Positions 1 to 10,635 of a stretch of 64,000 nt of DNA are shown here, in pieces. The stretch's first letter is position 1. Each line of letters opens with the position of its first letter. The translations under genes and the position numbers were made by a program. The notes beneath the pieces were generated by a model. That model saw nothing but the letters and a program-made list of their open reading frames with translations, ran no database searches and was not told where the DNA came from. The stretch is from Monosporascus cannonballus. Its lineage: Eukaryota > Ascomycota > Sordariomycetes > Xylariales. The DNA lies in assembly GCA_004154925.1 (NCBI GenBank), contig QJNS01000076.1, positions 124,001 to 188,000 of the forward strand. The letters run 5' to 3'.

Positions 1-91
1 AAACAGATAAGGCGCAGGTATTAATGGCTATTTATTTACTACCTATAATAAGAACTATCTGATAAGCTGTCTTTTTCTCTTTCACTCTGTA

Positions 92-411
92 CTACTGATT
101 ATGCCTCCTATCGGGAGCAGAGACGACAAACTGTGGCACCGCGTTGAGCACCCGTCCCACCCACCTCTCGTTGAATAGCTCCACCGCAGTCTCTGCAAGT
201 GACGTATTTCTCTGCACGTTGATATCCACAAAGGAATACTTGCGCCCATATTCAACTCTCGAGTTAGCGTTCCTCTCGAACGGACTCCCGCTCGAAATAA
301 AACGGCCGAGCCAAGAGGTTGTCGCTTGAATACATGCGCCTAGTCTCCGAAGGTTCGAGCTTCGTCGCATCCATCGAGGAGGCGGGCGGCAACGACTTCA
401 ATGTCAGACAT
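92..411 (-). CDS. Unrecognised short coding-like stretch, possibly a broken small gene
   Basis: I do not recognise this. A minus-strand open frame from an ATG at 368-370 runs 92 codons. Its C-terminal two thirds have the mixed charged/hydrophobic composition of real protein (for example VDINVQRNTSLAETAVELF). A second ATG at 409-411 opens a different frame (MSDIEVVAARLLDGCDEAR) that stops after 23 codons close to the first frame. The two frames could be exons of one gene, or a gene split by a frameshift. I found no clean donor/acceptor pair joining them. It lies downstream of the HET relic on the same strand and could be unrelated. Function unknown; it may be noise. Confidence 0.3.
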
Positions 412-589
412 CGAGTCTAGTAGGGCTGCAAACATGTGTCAGCGAAAATGGTGAAGTACAGAGTGGAAGGCAGAGGAAGGAGCCTAGCAGCTAGTTCGTA
501 GTATGGGTAGCAAATAGATGACCATTAACGCCTGCCACTCTCTAACTACTCGGGGTGAAGCCCCCCATATATACACAAACCAGACCCTC

Positions 590-1640
590 ACTGGTGGGGC
601 GCTGGGCCGCAGAAAGGGGGTCGCACCTTGGCACCTGATAACATGGATTGGTCCTGCCGTTGAAAAATCACCGCAGCAGCTAAGCAGTGGTTTTCTTTAG
701 GTGCTTGGAGAACCATTATGAACCCCTTTGGCGCAAAGGTCCAAGTCTTGAGGTATAGAGCTGTCTCTCGCTTCGCTCCCATTGTTCAGTACAGCTCGTA
801 CACGCTATTGAAGCCAGGGCCTTTTTGAGCTGTATAACGTGTTCTGGATGGACAGGTAGTGGAGTCTGGATCGCTCCTGATTTGTGGACATTGTCGTAAA
901 GATTCCGCGTCTGGCTGCGCTGCCAGGGCCAGTATATTCCGCTATACCCGAACATATTTGTCGTAGGAGCCTACTTGATTGAACTTGCTGAAGTTCGTCG
1001 CTCTTTTCAGGTATATACTTGCAAAGCCATCTGTCTGGTAGGGCTGCGGACAATTCAAGGCAGCAACGACCAAGTCATTTTTGGCGGTACGGATCGGTAA
1101 TGTGGCCTCAAATCATTGGTTGGTGTTGAGAAACTGGCGTTGCGGCTCCGATTCGTTGTACTCGAAGAATTGCCCGGATTCTTCGAACATGTTCGGTGGT
1201 CTCTGCGAGCAAGCCTGAACCTGCATTTGGTCCTGCGTTGTCGTCTCTCCATGCGAATATGGACCCGTCTCCCGACTCCCTAATGATCGCCTCCTCTAGA
1301 CGGATGAAGGCCCTGGTGCCTTCACCATAAATCATTGGCATGTGGACGCTGAAGAGGCCCACCAAAGAATAAGCGCGGTCTTCGACCCCAGCTGTATCTC
1401 CCTTTGCCGCCCACGACATCCGTTTCACAATACTAATCGCATAGAGGTCCATTGAGTGAGACAAGAAACCTGGTTCTATCTCAGTGATCCTCAATAGCTT
1501 CTCACACACCACAGACTTTCTTTCCAGTTCAACCCAGCCATTTCCTTCCTTCTCAGTAGAGAAGGCAACTTTTCTAGGCACGATCAGCTCTTGCAGCGTC
1601 CAACTCCTTGTAAACCGCCTATAGTCATGGCCGGTTGCTC
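590..1640 (-). pseudogene. Broken HET-domain (heterokaryon incompatibility) gene
   Basis: HET-domain proteins act in fungal non-self recognition and trigger cell death when incompatible hyphae fuse. The minus frame upstream of 1581 reads FTRSWTLQELIVP, the conserved motif late in the HET domain. It continues with the family pattern VEDRAYSLVGLFSVHMPM, IYGEGTRAFIRLEEAI and SIFAW. The gene is damaged. The N-terminal half of the domain is absent, because an in-frame stop lies just upstream of about 1640. Near 1191-1203 the coding frame shifts to another frame (MFEESGQFFEYNESEPQ). A TGA at 1113-1115 interrupts that frame. HET-like C-terminal text then continues (LVVAALNCPQP, IYLKRA, KYVRV), and more coding-like sequence in other frames runs to about 588. 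I infer a non-functional relic. Confidence 0.75.
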
Positions 1641-2009
1641 TCTACATGAATTAGTGGAAATTCCGTCTAGTAAAGAGCGTTCTGCTGGCTATCTCAGCCT
1701 ATGCCAGGTGGCCAGCTTAGGCGCAGCTTAATTACTCGACTTATGCCATCTGAACAGCGGTTTTTGTAGCTTTATCTGAGTTCTCTCCCTGCAAACCCAG
1801 TAGTTTATATCCGGCTGGAAATAGCCATCGTCGCTCAGAGAGAACGCCCGAGCAATACGTTATTTTACAAAATCGCATCGTGTTCCTCTTTGAAGTTCTG
1901 GCACCTCTTTCTTGTGACGTGCGTCGGTTGGCTCGTAACCGAGGATAGGTAACCCTACTACGCTCCCTTGTCTCCATGGTGCTTGCGATTGAACGAACAA
2001 AGTCCAGCC
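1641..2009. other. Intergenic, nothing recognised
   Basis: This stretch lies between the HET relic and the 3' end of the next minus-strand gene. The short open frames have no family-like text, and no repeat or RNA gene was seen. Confidence 0.5.
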
Positions 2010-4658
2010 CTATTGGGCCAGCGCTGAAATCTCTTCAATAGGGCCCCTGTTGTTATTCATCGCGTTGATCAGCTCCCTCTTCCGCTATGCCAAGTTGTCA
2101 GCTTAGTCCCCGCTTTCCCTGCCACCAAGTATGGCGAACTTACCGCATCCGCAACCTGCGTCACCTCTCGTCTGGCGGTCCTCGCAAATTTGCCGACTTC
2201 TGCAATCTTGGCGGCCCGTTCCTCCTTGGAAAGGCTCTTGGCGTCCGGCAGACTCAGCCTTTCTACTCGATTCACGCCCGGTATGATGTGTTTTTTCGAC
2301 ACCTCGACGTAGGTGTTGGCCATGGTCTGTGCGACGAGATAGTATCCCTTTAGCTCCAGTCCCTGAATGTCAGATCCTGCACCAGTGAGTCAGCGCATTA
2401 ATCCAAGGTAAGGTTCTCGCTTCTCCTAAGGAGGAGAAGGGGGACCTGAGAAAAAAAACCTCCCGAACATGGAGCTTCCTCTTCTTCACCCTCTCCTTGC
2501 GTGCTCTCGCAGCTTCCGACGTCTCCTGCTTTGCTCTGTCCCCCAGGGCTTTGGTCGTAGTAGCCATAGTAGAGAATGGGTCCACTCTCGACTTCTCCAT
2601 GTCTTCAATAAAGCTCTGTAATTGGGTGAAGAATGCCGCGAGCTCGTCGAGGTTTTCGCAAAAGTGCTGCAGATGCTTCACACATTCAGCAACGATCTCC
2701 TTGACCTGGGCCTTGACAGTCTGTCAACAGTTTCCCCGAAGGAACGACTTTCGGGTCGGTCACCATTGTGGCCTTGGAGCCCAGAAGCCGCTTCAGCTCG
2801 AGGTCCATGGCGTTGTACTCTTGAGTCATCTTCAGGTCTTCCTCCAGCCGGCGGTTCAGCCGGGTTTCAGCTTCAAACAGGGCCTGCTGAGCCATGCGAA
2901 ACCTCGCAAAGCGGGCCTCGGCGCGAGACAGCTCTGCGTATCGGTCAGCTTCCATGGGCGCGTGTCCGGAGCTCTGGGGTGCTGACTGCTATTTCGCCCC
3001 TTAGCTTCCTTGCGCCTCAGACAGGTTCGTTAGTCTTGGTGAGCCTCGTCATGCCACGGTGGCTAGTCCCTACCTCACGCCTGGCCTGCTCCGTCTTCTT
3101 GGCGGCGTCAAGGCCGGCGGCGACAATGTCGAGGATTGCTGTTTCCGCGTCCCTGACCCGCGCCCGCCAGTGCGGCCCGCACTCAGCAACCGTCCTTGAG
3201 GTATCTGAGCCAACGTTCTTTTCGTTTTCGACGACGCCCCGGATTTCGAGGGCGACCTAGAGCACGAGTTAGTTCTAGGGCATTGGTCGGGATTGCCGCG
3301 AGCTTCCTTGTACCTCTTCAACCGGCTTCACGGCTGTGCTCGCCTGTAGGGCAACGGCTGAGCGTTTCTCGTTGGCCTGGCGTTGGAGATCACGGATCCG
3401 GGCCAATATGTGGCGGATATTGTTGTTCTGCTCGGATCGGCCTGACAGGGCATCCCAGTTCACGCCCGCGGAATCGACGGAGTCGTATGTCAGGAGCTCT
3501 GCGAGCTGCTGGACTATCTGAAGGAGGCGTTAGGCAAAGCGGTAACCTGGGTCTTCCTGCTCAAGAAGCTCGTTGGAGTCGGGATCGTAGGGTGCTTCCG
3601 AACTATTGCGGCTGAGGAGACGACTGACGGAGGCGGCCACAGGACTGTACGTGATTGCGACGAAGGCTTCAGCTACTGCAATGCCGAAGTCGATCAATCC
3701 TCCTGCGCGCAGTGTTAGCAGACACGAAGCGAAGACGGTCCTGGGAGCCCTGACCACTCTCAAGTGATTCCTCTGCTCGTGTGAACCCCTGCTGCCGATC
3801 CTGGAGGTGCACTCGATATTGTTCCGTCTGCCGCTTGCTCTCGTTAACCTGAGCATGCTTGATCTTGTAAGACAGTTGTTTAAGACCGATTTGCTCGCTA
3901 AGATCCTTGTTCTTGCTTCCCAAATCGTCTAGCCGAGTCAGCCTCGCCATATCGTATCCCGAGGTATGTCGGATATCTCACCATCCCTGTCCACGCATGC
4001 CTTGTGAATAGCCCTGGCGCATCCGGCCCATTCGCGTACTTTGGTCTTAATGGCCTTAGCATCATCAGTGCAGACTTGGGAAATCCGTTTCAAAGCCGCG
4101 AGCTGGTCAGGAAGGTCCAGCTCAACCAGGTCGTCATCTTCCACTGCCTCGAGAATCATGTCAATCTGCCAGTACCGTTAGCCATGGCTCCGCATTCCAG
4201 TAATGACCGGGAGCACACCGTTCCGCCCGGCTCGCAAACAGCATGAGCCGCCATGGAAACCTTGTTCATCTTGGCCTCGGCATCTCGGAATGCCTTACGG
4301 CCAAGGTCGGAACAATGAACAAGGTTTGCCCTCAGAGACTTGTGTCTGCCAGAGATTATTATCCTCCTCCCTCAGGCGGCTTTGGCCGCTGACATGGTAT
4401 ATGTACGTACGGTAAACCAGCACTCTCTGGGAACTTGAGCGATGCCGCCAGGGGGTCCGAGGCGAGAACAAAGCACGGACCCAGACGTCCCAAGGCATTC
4501 GGTGCTGCTCCGAGAAATTTTCCCCAGTTACCCTGACCCAAGGCGCTCTTTGCGATGGAGTCGACGTAGAGATCTCGACCAGCTGCCGTCCTAACAAATC
4601 GAATGAGCTCGGCATTCCCCAGGCCATCATCGACTCCGCTTGCTACCCCCGCGCCCAT
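2010..4658 (-). CDS. Intron-rich coiled-coil protein with central hydrophobic segment (638 codons); candidate helical pore-former-like
   Basis: I do not recognise the family by name. The exons (minus strand) are 4658-4411, 4345-4261, 4165-3982, 3928-3755, 3702-3629, 3517-3314, 3256-3074, 2988-2764, 2705-2460, 2362-2144 and 2084-2010. Every junction keeps phase and the product is open for 638 codons. Most introns have clear signals: donors GTACGT, GTGAGA and GTAAGT, branch CTAAC in several, acceptors YAG. The ends of introns 7 and 9 are the least certain. The product is rich in heptad-like helices before and after one apolar stretch at about residues 231-255 (GIAVAEAFVAITYSPVAAS). A DxD/ExE-rich region lies before it and a basic helix near residue 530. 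This helix - apolar hairpin - helix plan is seen in alpha-helical pore-forming proteins (ClyA/Hbl/Xax group). That is structural analogy, not demonstrated homology. It is divergent from a smaller gene of the same plan at 5276. A structural coiled-coil protein is the alternative. Confidence 0.75.
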
Positions 4659-5275
4659 ATTCCTGCTCCAGGTCAGAATCAACGTGGTCAGACATGTCTC
4701 GTGATTTGGGTTTACGTCTGCTCAGAGTGTGGGCGAAGGAAGAATCAAGAGTTTGGCGCATATCAAACCCACATACCCGCTTAGAGGGGAGAAATTGAGC
4801 CTACCCTCTTATATATGACCGAAGGATGTGTCTCAATTCGTATTTTCGTTGCTATCCCGCAGCAGCTGAGTTGGTGGTCTGCTCGAGAGGGAGTCGACGA
4901 GCTGGTGGTGCGCCAAGTTTCTGAATTCATTGTTTGAGACCCAATCATTTACTTAGGCAAGTCGAGCCAGAACATCTGGCATCCGCATGCAGCTGGGTTT
5001 TGCCGTGAGTGGTGGTGTCATGGCCAATAAAGGTTGCCAAATCGGTTCGTTGCGGCCCAGAGCCTTGCACGGGATCTGCAAATCCTTGAGCGGCCAACTG
5101 AAGTCGGCCCTCGAGTAATCGTCCAATCTTTCTGTACCACGCGGTCCCCGGACAATGAGAACTTGAGCGACTCAGCCGTTCTTTTCATATTTATCTTAGC
5201 TTCGCGCAGAGAACAGAAAGTCGCTCAGCTCATCATCCTGGATCTCGGCGCTGACCACTCAGGAGTAACCGCATA
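4659..5275. promoter_or_regulatory. Shared divergent promoter region of the coiled-coil gene pair
   Basis: About 600 bp separates the two start codons, so both genes share this upstream region. A TATA-like run lies at 4809-4816 (ATATATAA on the minus strand), 151 bases before the minus gene's start. An ATG at 4693-4695 (-) opens a 22-codon frame that overlaps the annotated start in another frame. It could be an upstream ORF or an original start lost by a one-base shift. On the plus side an ATG at 5020 opens a 32-codon frame. A branch/acceptor-like CTGACCACTCAG ends at about 5263, so an extra 5' exon of the plus gene is possible. Confidence 0.4.
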
Positions 5276-6600
5276 ATGGATATTGCCCTGGAACTGGAAG
5301 AGGTGCAGGAGCAGGTACAAAGACTCCAGGACAAAATGGACGATTTCGAACAGCGGTCCAAGATCACGATCGAGGACTGCCAGGTTACCATGCTCGGCAA
5401 GCTGCGGGCCGGTATTGAGTCAGCCGAGCGGGTGCAGATGTTTCTAGAGACTGGCAAGTGCCAACTGGCCGGGAAGATCGAATGCAGGCCCGGCGCCAAG
5501 GGGATGGCCACCTCGCGGACCCTCATGGGTCACCATGCGGCAGACCTGAGCGACAAGTTCAACGACCTCCAGAGGACCGCCAGCACCGGACTCGACAACG
5601 TGGCGGGTGTCAAGAAGAAGTGGGACGACTTCGATGCCGAGCTGAGCGAGCTCCGCATCCGGATCCAGACTCTGGTGGATAGGAGCCAGGCGGCTGTCGC
5701 GAACGCGGAGAAGCTCCTTGCGCAGAACGAACGCTCGATCCAGCAGATGAGCGAGACTCTCGGGACGCAAGAGGTCCAACTCCGCGAGTTGGAGCGGCGC
5801 GCGAACTCCCAGAGGGGCGACCGGGATGGGCTTCTGTTCGTAAGCATCATCGAGTCTCATTGGATACCTCGCCGCGCCGTTGACGTAGGTTAACTTGCGG
5901 AGTTTACTGGCGTTAGTGCCATTGCGGCCTTTTTATTCCCTCCCGTACTCCTCATAGCGGCTCCGCTCGCGACCGGAACAATGTAAGCCGTCCACGACCC
6001 TGGCCCCCATTTTTTCCCGGAACGGCGCCATACTGATAGCGCGGCTGTTACTTTCGTGCAGAGCCGTGCAGAGCGAAATAAGTAGCCTGGAAGACCGGAT
6101 GAGAGAGGTTCGAGTCCAGCTAAACTCGCTACGGTCTGAGTCAGAAACGCTGCAGGGCCAGGGGGCTTCACTGCAGGAAGCTGTAGTCGAAGCTCGTCAC
6201 TTGTGGTCCCGGTCCGAGGTCCCCGGACAAGGGAACGATAGCACGCAGGCCGTTGTCGAGGAAAGGCTCAGGATGTTCTACAAGCTCAAGGCCTCCGCCG
6301 ACGAGTTTGGGGCCTGGACAAGCGAGCTGACTGCCGAGATCGACGCGATGAAGCTCGTCAGCCACTCCGAGAAGGCGCTCAGGGGGGCAGTGCAGCGCAT
6401 TATGGATAATCCCGACGGGGCCGGACCAGTGAGAAATCCGATCCAACTGTTGGCACTTGTCGCTGCGCATGACCAATATCATATCGCTGGTCCCCGGGCC
6501 AACCATGCCTGCGGTTGAGGGTGTGTTGACAACCAAGCCTGGTGTTCTTCTGTGACAGCTGAGCGGACTGAAGCAGCTGATAATAGCTCGAAGGGAGTGA
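5276..6600 (+). CDS. Coiled-coil protein with central hydrophobic segment (350 codons), divergent partner of the 2010-4658 gene
   Basis: Not recognised by name. The exons are 5276-5839, 5903-5982, 6062-6428 and 6559-6600, all phase-consistent, with donors GTAAGC, GTAAGC and GTGAGA. The first acceptor is an unusual GAG; the last is GTGACAG. Residues about 1-185 form long heptad helices (QEQVQRLQDKMDDFEQRSK, RELERRANSQ). Residues about 189-215 are strongly apolar (AAFLFPPVLLIAAPLA). A second coiled coil follows (SEISSLEDRMREVRVQLNSL), then a short helical tail. There is no signal peptide. The length and the helix - apolar head - helix layout match alpha-helical pore-forming proteins of the ClyA/Hbl/Xax type, and the neighbour gene has the same layout. 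A two-component system is therefore inferred, not shown. The start is uncertain because an upstream exon could precede 5276. A membrane-anchored coiled-coil protein is the alternative. Confidence 0.7.
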
Positions 6601-6976
6601 TAACACAACTCTGGGACTAACAGTGGTGAGCCGCGGAATATTGTGAGGTAATAGGGGTCATAAGGGAAAGCTGGCAACAGTTCGATTATTAGCAGCACAA
6701 CTAACTCAATGCCCTCATTTTAACGGGCTGAGGAGAGAAGGGAGTGAACGACGATTATTGTGTCGCTTCTCTTTTTTTGCCAGGACCGGCTTCCCAAAAA
6801 GGAAAGTAAATACTATGACTCCATGACAGCATGCGGCTCTTGCTTCTGGGTCCGACGGGATTTAAATGGCATATTTTTTATTGCTCCATTTGTGAATCCC
6901 TGTTCATCTGTATGGCCCGTACGAAATTTGGGATTTGGTCCTAGTTTTTAACATTACATTATTGTCGACCTAACTA
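6601..6976. other. Intergenic, nothing recognised
   Basis: 3' flank of the coiled-coil gene. It contains the T-rich stretch CTTCTCTTTTTTT near 6765-6780 but no gene or repeat that I can name. Confidence 0.4.
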
Positions 6977-7155
6977 TTAGGGCTTTTAAGGTTTGCAAGT
7001 CGACGGTAGCTAGGGCTTTTAAAGCTTAGATTTGCAAGTCGGCGTGCAGCCGAGTCGACAGCAACTAAGGCTCTCAAGACTTTCGGGGCTTGCAGGTTGA
7101 CGGCTAGCCAGGGCTTTTAAAACTTGCAGGGCTTGCAGTTGACGGTTAGCTGGGG
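6977..7155 (+). repeat. Degenerate direct repeats (GGGCTTTTAA...GTCGACGGTAGC units)
   Basis: About four imperfect units start near 6977, 7011, 7066 and 7109, each 33-55 bp long. Each carries AGGGCTTTTAA or a close variant near its start, then a TTGCAAG/CTTGCAGG block and a CGACGGYTAGC-like end. An inverted copy of the end block (CTGGCTAGCCGTCGACTTG) lies at about 7361-7379. The cluster could be the edge of a small, decayed mobile element. It shows no coding capacity. Confidence 0.5.
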
Positions 7156-9195
7156 CTTCACAGACGAGGGGAGGAAGGGCCGAAGCCTCCCCGCTGGAGC
7201 GGATGACGGCTTGCGAGGCCGGCGCCAGCCGCCATCCACAAAGGAAGGGATATCGTTAACCTGGACTGTCGACCTGGACCGTCAACTAAAAAGGAACGGC
7301 TTCCCCTGGTGGGTGGGTGGGTAGGGGGAGCCGCGTAGGGAGGTAATTACTTTGCAACCGCCAACCTGGCTAGCCGTCGACTTGAAATTCACACTTCAAA
7401 CGAGGGCATTTATTGTGCTTGCCACGCGCGGCGGTAGCCTCACCTTGAATATAACAACTGATTTCCCCTATATCCGACAGGTATTCCCTCGCCCTAGTCA
7501 GCGTTTTAGGTCGTTCCGGGCCGGGGGGGTTACATGCCGTTTCAAATATGCAAGTTCTTCTCTTTTTTTGGCGCTACGGATTTCGGGTAGCAGAAGCCGA
7601 CGGATGTCAGCGTATAAAGGATGAGCTTCCTTTTTACCACATGGACGAGCCGACAGCTAAGCCGAGCGAAAAGGAACAATAAAAAACCCGCCCGCGAAAC
7701 CAACACTACGTAATGAACGCATGTACGAGAGAAGGGACGTCGTAGGGAGGTGGTTGTCTTTTCTCTGCGCCAAGGTGCGGGCGAACATGGCGCCTGTCCG
7801 TTTTGGGCAGCCGAGCCGCGCGGAGATGAGGGTCCGGCTCTGGACGCGGCCCGGAGGGTTGCCCGCGCGCTCTGATTGACGGGATTGGGATGGGATCGGC
7901 GTTGGGCAAAGCGGCAAAACTCAAACGTTGCGAGCGCGCCACCACACGACCTTTCGCCTTTCTCGCCTTGTGTTTCAACCAACGACGCGCGGGATGAGCG
8001 AGATAGAGTGCGGAGAAGCCTACTATCAATGCCACGCTTGCTGGAGAAAAAAGCCGGGGTAAGTCGTTACATTTAAGGAGAGCTCTTTCCTAATTCAGTG
8101 ACTTAGATAAATTGCACGTGGGTAGCTGCCGAAACTTCCGCCGTGACGTAGCTTGAAGTGAAGACTGAGCGACGACGCTGGAGCCTCTCGTCTGCTGTAG
8201 GAAACTCTTTTGTTGTATCATGTTCTTGAGGCCTACAGATTACATTGGCATTTCTTGGTTAATTATCCCGTATATTAAATACTACATGAAGTTCGCCATG
8301 CAATGTGGAAGCGGTACAGGAGGGCAAGGTTGCTGTCCGCGTCAAAGGAGACATTATGGCCACAAAGCACGCTTATCTGACCTATGGGGTTTCGAGAGTG
8401 TTATTAACGATAATGGACTCATATCCGCTTCACTGTTATGGAGGTCCTCATCGAATACTCGAAGGTGACTCCCCCCAAGAGCAAAATCTGTAGAGAATGC
8501 TGCCGCACTAGGGGCGTCAAGTATATTGCCCTACGTCGGCGGCGCTTAGTAGCTTGGAATATTGGGTTACATTACACGAATTTGTTTGGAAACCTCTTAG
8601 AGCCGCAGTAAAAGTGTCATGGGCAACGGGCCGTGCATCCTGAGCCGCTTGAGTCTGCGGGGGTGAGTGTGGGGGGATATTTCCGTAAGGGTTCTAAGGG
8701 ACAGTCCTCCGCAACGGCGTGCAGATCTTGTGCGTACTGGGCAACGGAGACGGATTATGTGAATGTGCTCTCTATGTGATCCCGGTTGGCGTCAAACCAT
8801 TCCCCATGGATCTCCATGCTTGGATATTGCTTACCCGTCACGACTGAACTGCGGTGTGGCGCCTAAGGACCTTGGCCCTGGGCCCTGCGTCTTGTAGCAC
8901 CCGTCCCGGCGTCATCGCGGCTCGCCACTCAATATACGGTCATGACGAAGTTACCCTTTTCGATAGTATCTAGCGTCCTGGGCGCTGGATTGAAGGGCCC
9001 GTGTATCCGAGCTGGCATAATGCCATACTGCGGCTCCCTCCAGGACGGGGCTTGGCCAGGGGCAAAGGTCGATGGCTGCGAGGAAATAAATACCTGTCGA
9101 TGATCATGACTTCTCTTGCCATCTCGACACTCCTCAGTCGCTCATTCAGCACCTCTCGGACATCCAAGGTTTCCTGAGACTAACACCTGCCCATC
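7156..9195. other. Long intergenic region upstream of the GH7 gene
   Basis: No convincing coding frame was found in 2 kb. It holds the inverted repeat-end copy at 7361-7379 and a GGTGGGTGGGTGGG run near 7308-7321. The proximal part is the promoter of the cellulase gene. An AAATAAATA TATA-like box lies at about 9083-9091, 105-115 bases before the ATG. A GCGGGG that fits the carbon-repressor CreA/CRE1 consensus (SYGGRG) lies near 8657. These sites are only matched by eye. Confidence 0.35.
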
Positions 9196-10635
9196 ATGCA
9201 CTCTACCGTGGCGACGGTCCTCGCGACCATGCTGTCGCTCAGCGCAGCACAGAAAGTCGGAACCGAAGACCCCGAGACTCACCCCAAGCTGACCTGGTCC
9301 CGGTGCACGGGCGCCGGCTCCTGCAGCCAAGTTCAGGGCTCAGTCGTCATCGACTCCAACTGGCGATGGGCTCACGTCGTCGGCGGCTACACCAACTGCT
9401 ACGAGGGCAACACCTGGAACGAGTCCGCCTGCCCTGACGGAGAAACCTGCGTTAAGAACTGCGCCATCGAGGGCGCTGACTACTCCAGCACGTACGGTGT
9501 CACCACCTCCGGCAACGCCCTCACCATGAAGTTCCGCACCGACCACCAGTACGGCACCAACATCGGCGCTCGTCTCTATCTGATGGCCGAGAACGACAAG
9601 ACCTACGAGATGTTCACGATGAACGGCAACGAGATCGCCTTCGACGTCGAGAACAGTGAGATCGGCTGCGGTCTCAACGGCGCTGTCTACTTCGTGTCCA
9701 TGGATGAGGATGGTGGCATGGCTCGCTACCCCACCAACGAGGCCGGTGCGGCCTACGGCACTGGCTACTGCGACTCCCAGTGCGCCCGAGACTTGAAGTG
9801 GCTCGGTGGCGTTGTAAGTCCTAAATGAGTTTAAGGGAGTTCTTTAGCATTACAGTATTCTGACATCACTGTGCGATTATAGGGCAACAGCGAGGGATGG
9901 GCTCCCTCCAAGAGCGACGAGAACAGCGGTGTCGGCAGACTCGGTTCGTGCTGCGCCGAGATGGACCTGTGGGAGGCCAACCGAGAATCGTTCGCTCTCA
10001 CCCCTCACCCCTGCGAGACCAGCGAGTACTTCATCTGCGAGGCCGAGAATTGCGGTGGAACCTACTCCGAGGAGCGATACGCCGGCAAGTGCGACCCCGA
10101 CGGCTGCGACTTGAATCCCTTCCGCCACGGCAACACCGACTTCTACGGACCCGGCAAGACCGTCGACACCTCTAGGAAGTTCACCGTCGTCACCCAGTTC
10201 CACGGCTCCGGCGCCAACCTGGAGAGCCTCAGCCAGTACTTCATCCAGGACGGCAAGAGGATCGACGTCCCCGGCTCCAAGCACGTCGACGGCGGCAGCG
10301 TTATCGACCAGCCATTCTGCGAGGCTGCCAAGAAGGTCTTCGGCGACAACAACCGATTCAACGAGCTCGGTGGTCTCAGCCAGATGGGTGAAGCCACTGG
10401 CAAGCCCATGGTCCTGACCATGTCCATCTGGGATGATGGCTACGCCAACATGCTCTGGCTCGACGGCGAGTACTACCCCCTTGACCGCGACCCGTCGGAG
10501 CCCGGTGTTGCCCGTGGCATTTGCGCCGTCGATGGCAGCAGCGAGCCCGCCAGGGTCCGTGAGACTTTCAAGAACGCCAAGGTCACCTACTCGAACTTCA
10601 AGTTCGGTCCTATCGGCTCCACCTACAACCTATAG
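9196..10635 (+). CDS. GH7 cellobiohydrolase (exo-1,4-beta-glucanase), catalytic domain only
   Basis: Secreted glycoside hydrolase family 7 enzyme, cellobiohydrolase I type, which releases cellobiose from cellulose chain ends with retention of configuration. There are two exons, 9196-9813 and 9883-10635. The 69-bp intron begins GTAAGT and ends TTATAG; the product is 456 aa. Residues 1-18 form a signal peptide (cleavage probably ...LSAA/QKV), leaving an N-terminal Gln. Family text is continuous: [40 protein letters not shown] and GTGYCDSQC. The active-site signature is EMDLWEAN, with nucleophile E232, D234 and acid/base E237. The product ends at [10 protein letters not shown], so there is no Ser/Thr linker and no CBM1, unlike the two-domain enzymes of the family. 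The [13 protein letters not shown] segment favours cellobiohydrolase over endoglucanase. It probably works with the GH94 gene 7.5 kb downstream. Appears intact. Confidence 0.95.

Noticed and set aside
9340..10427. Several open frames antisense to or overlapping the GH7 gene
   Set aside because: Shadows of a GC-rich gene with strong third-position bias. The sense frame has the complete GH7 signature.
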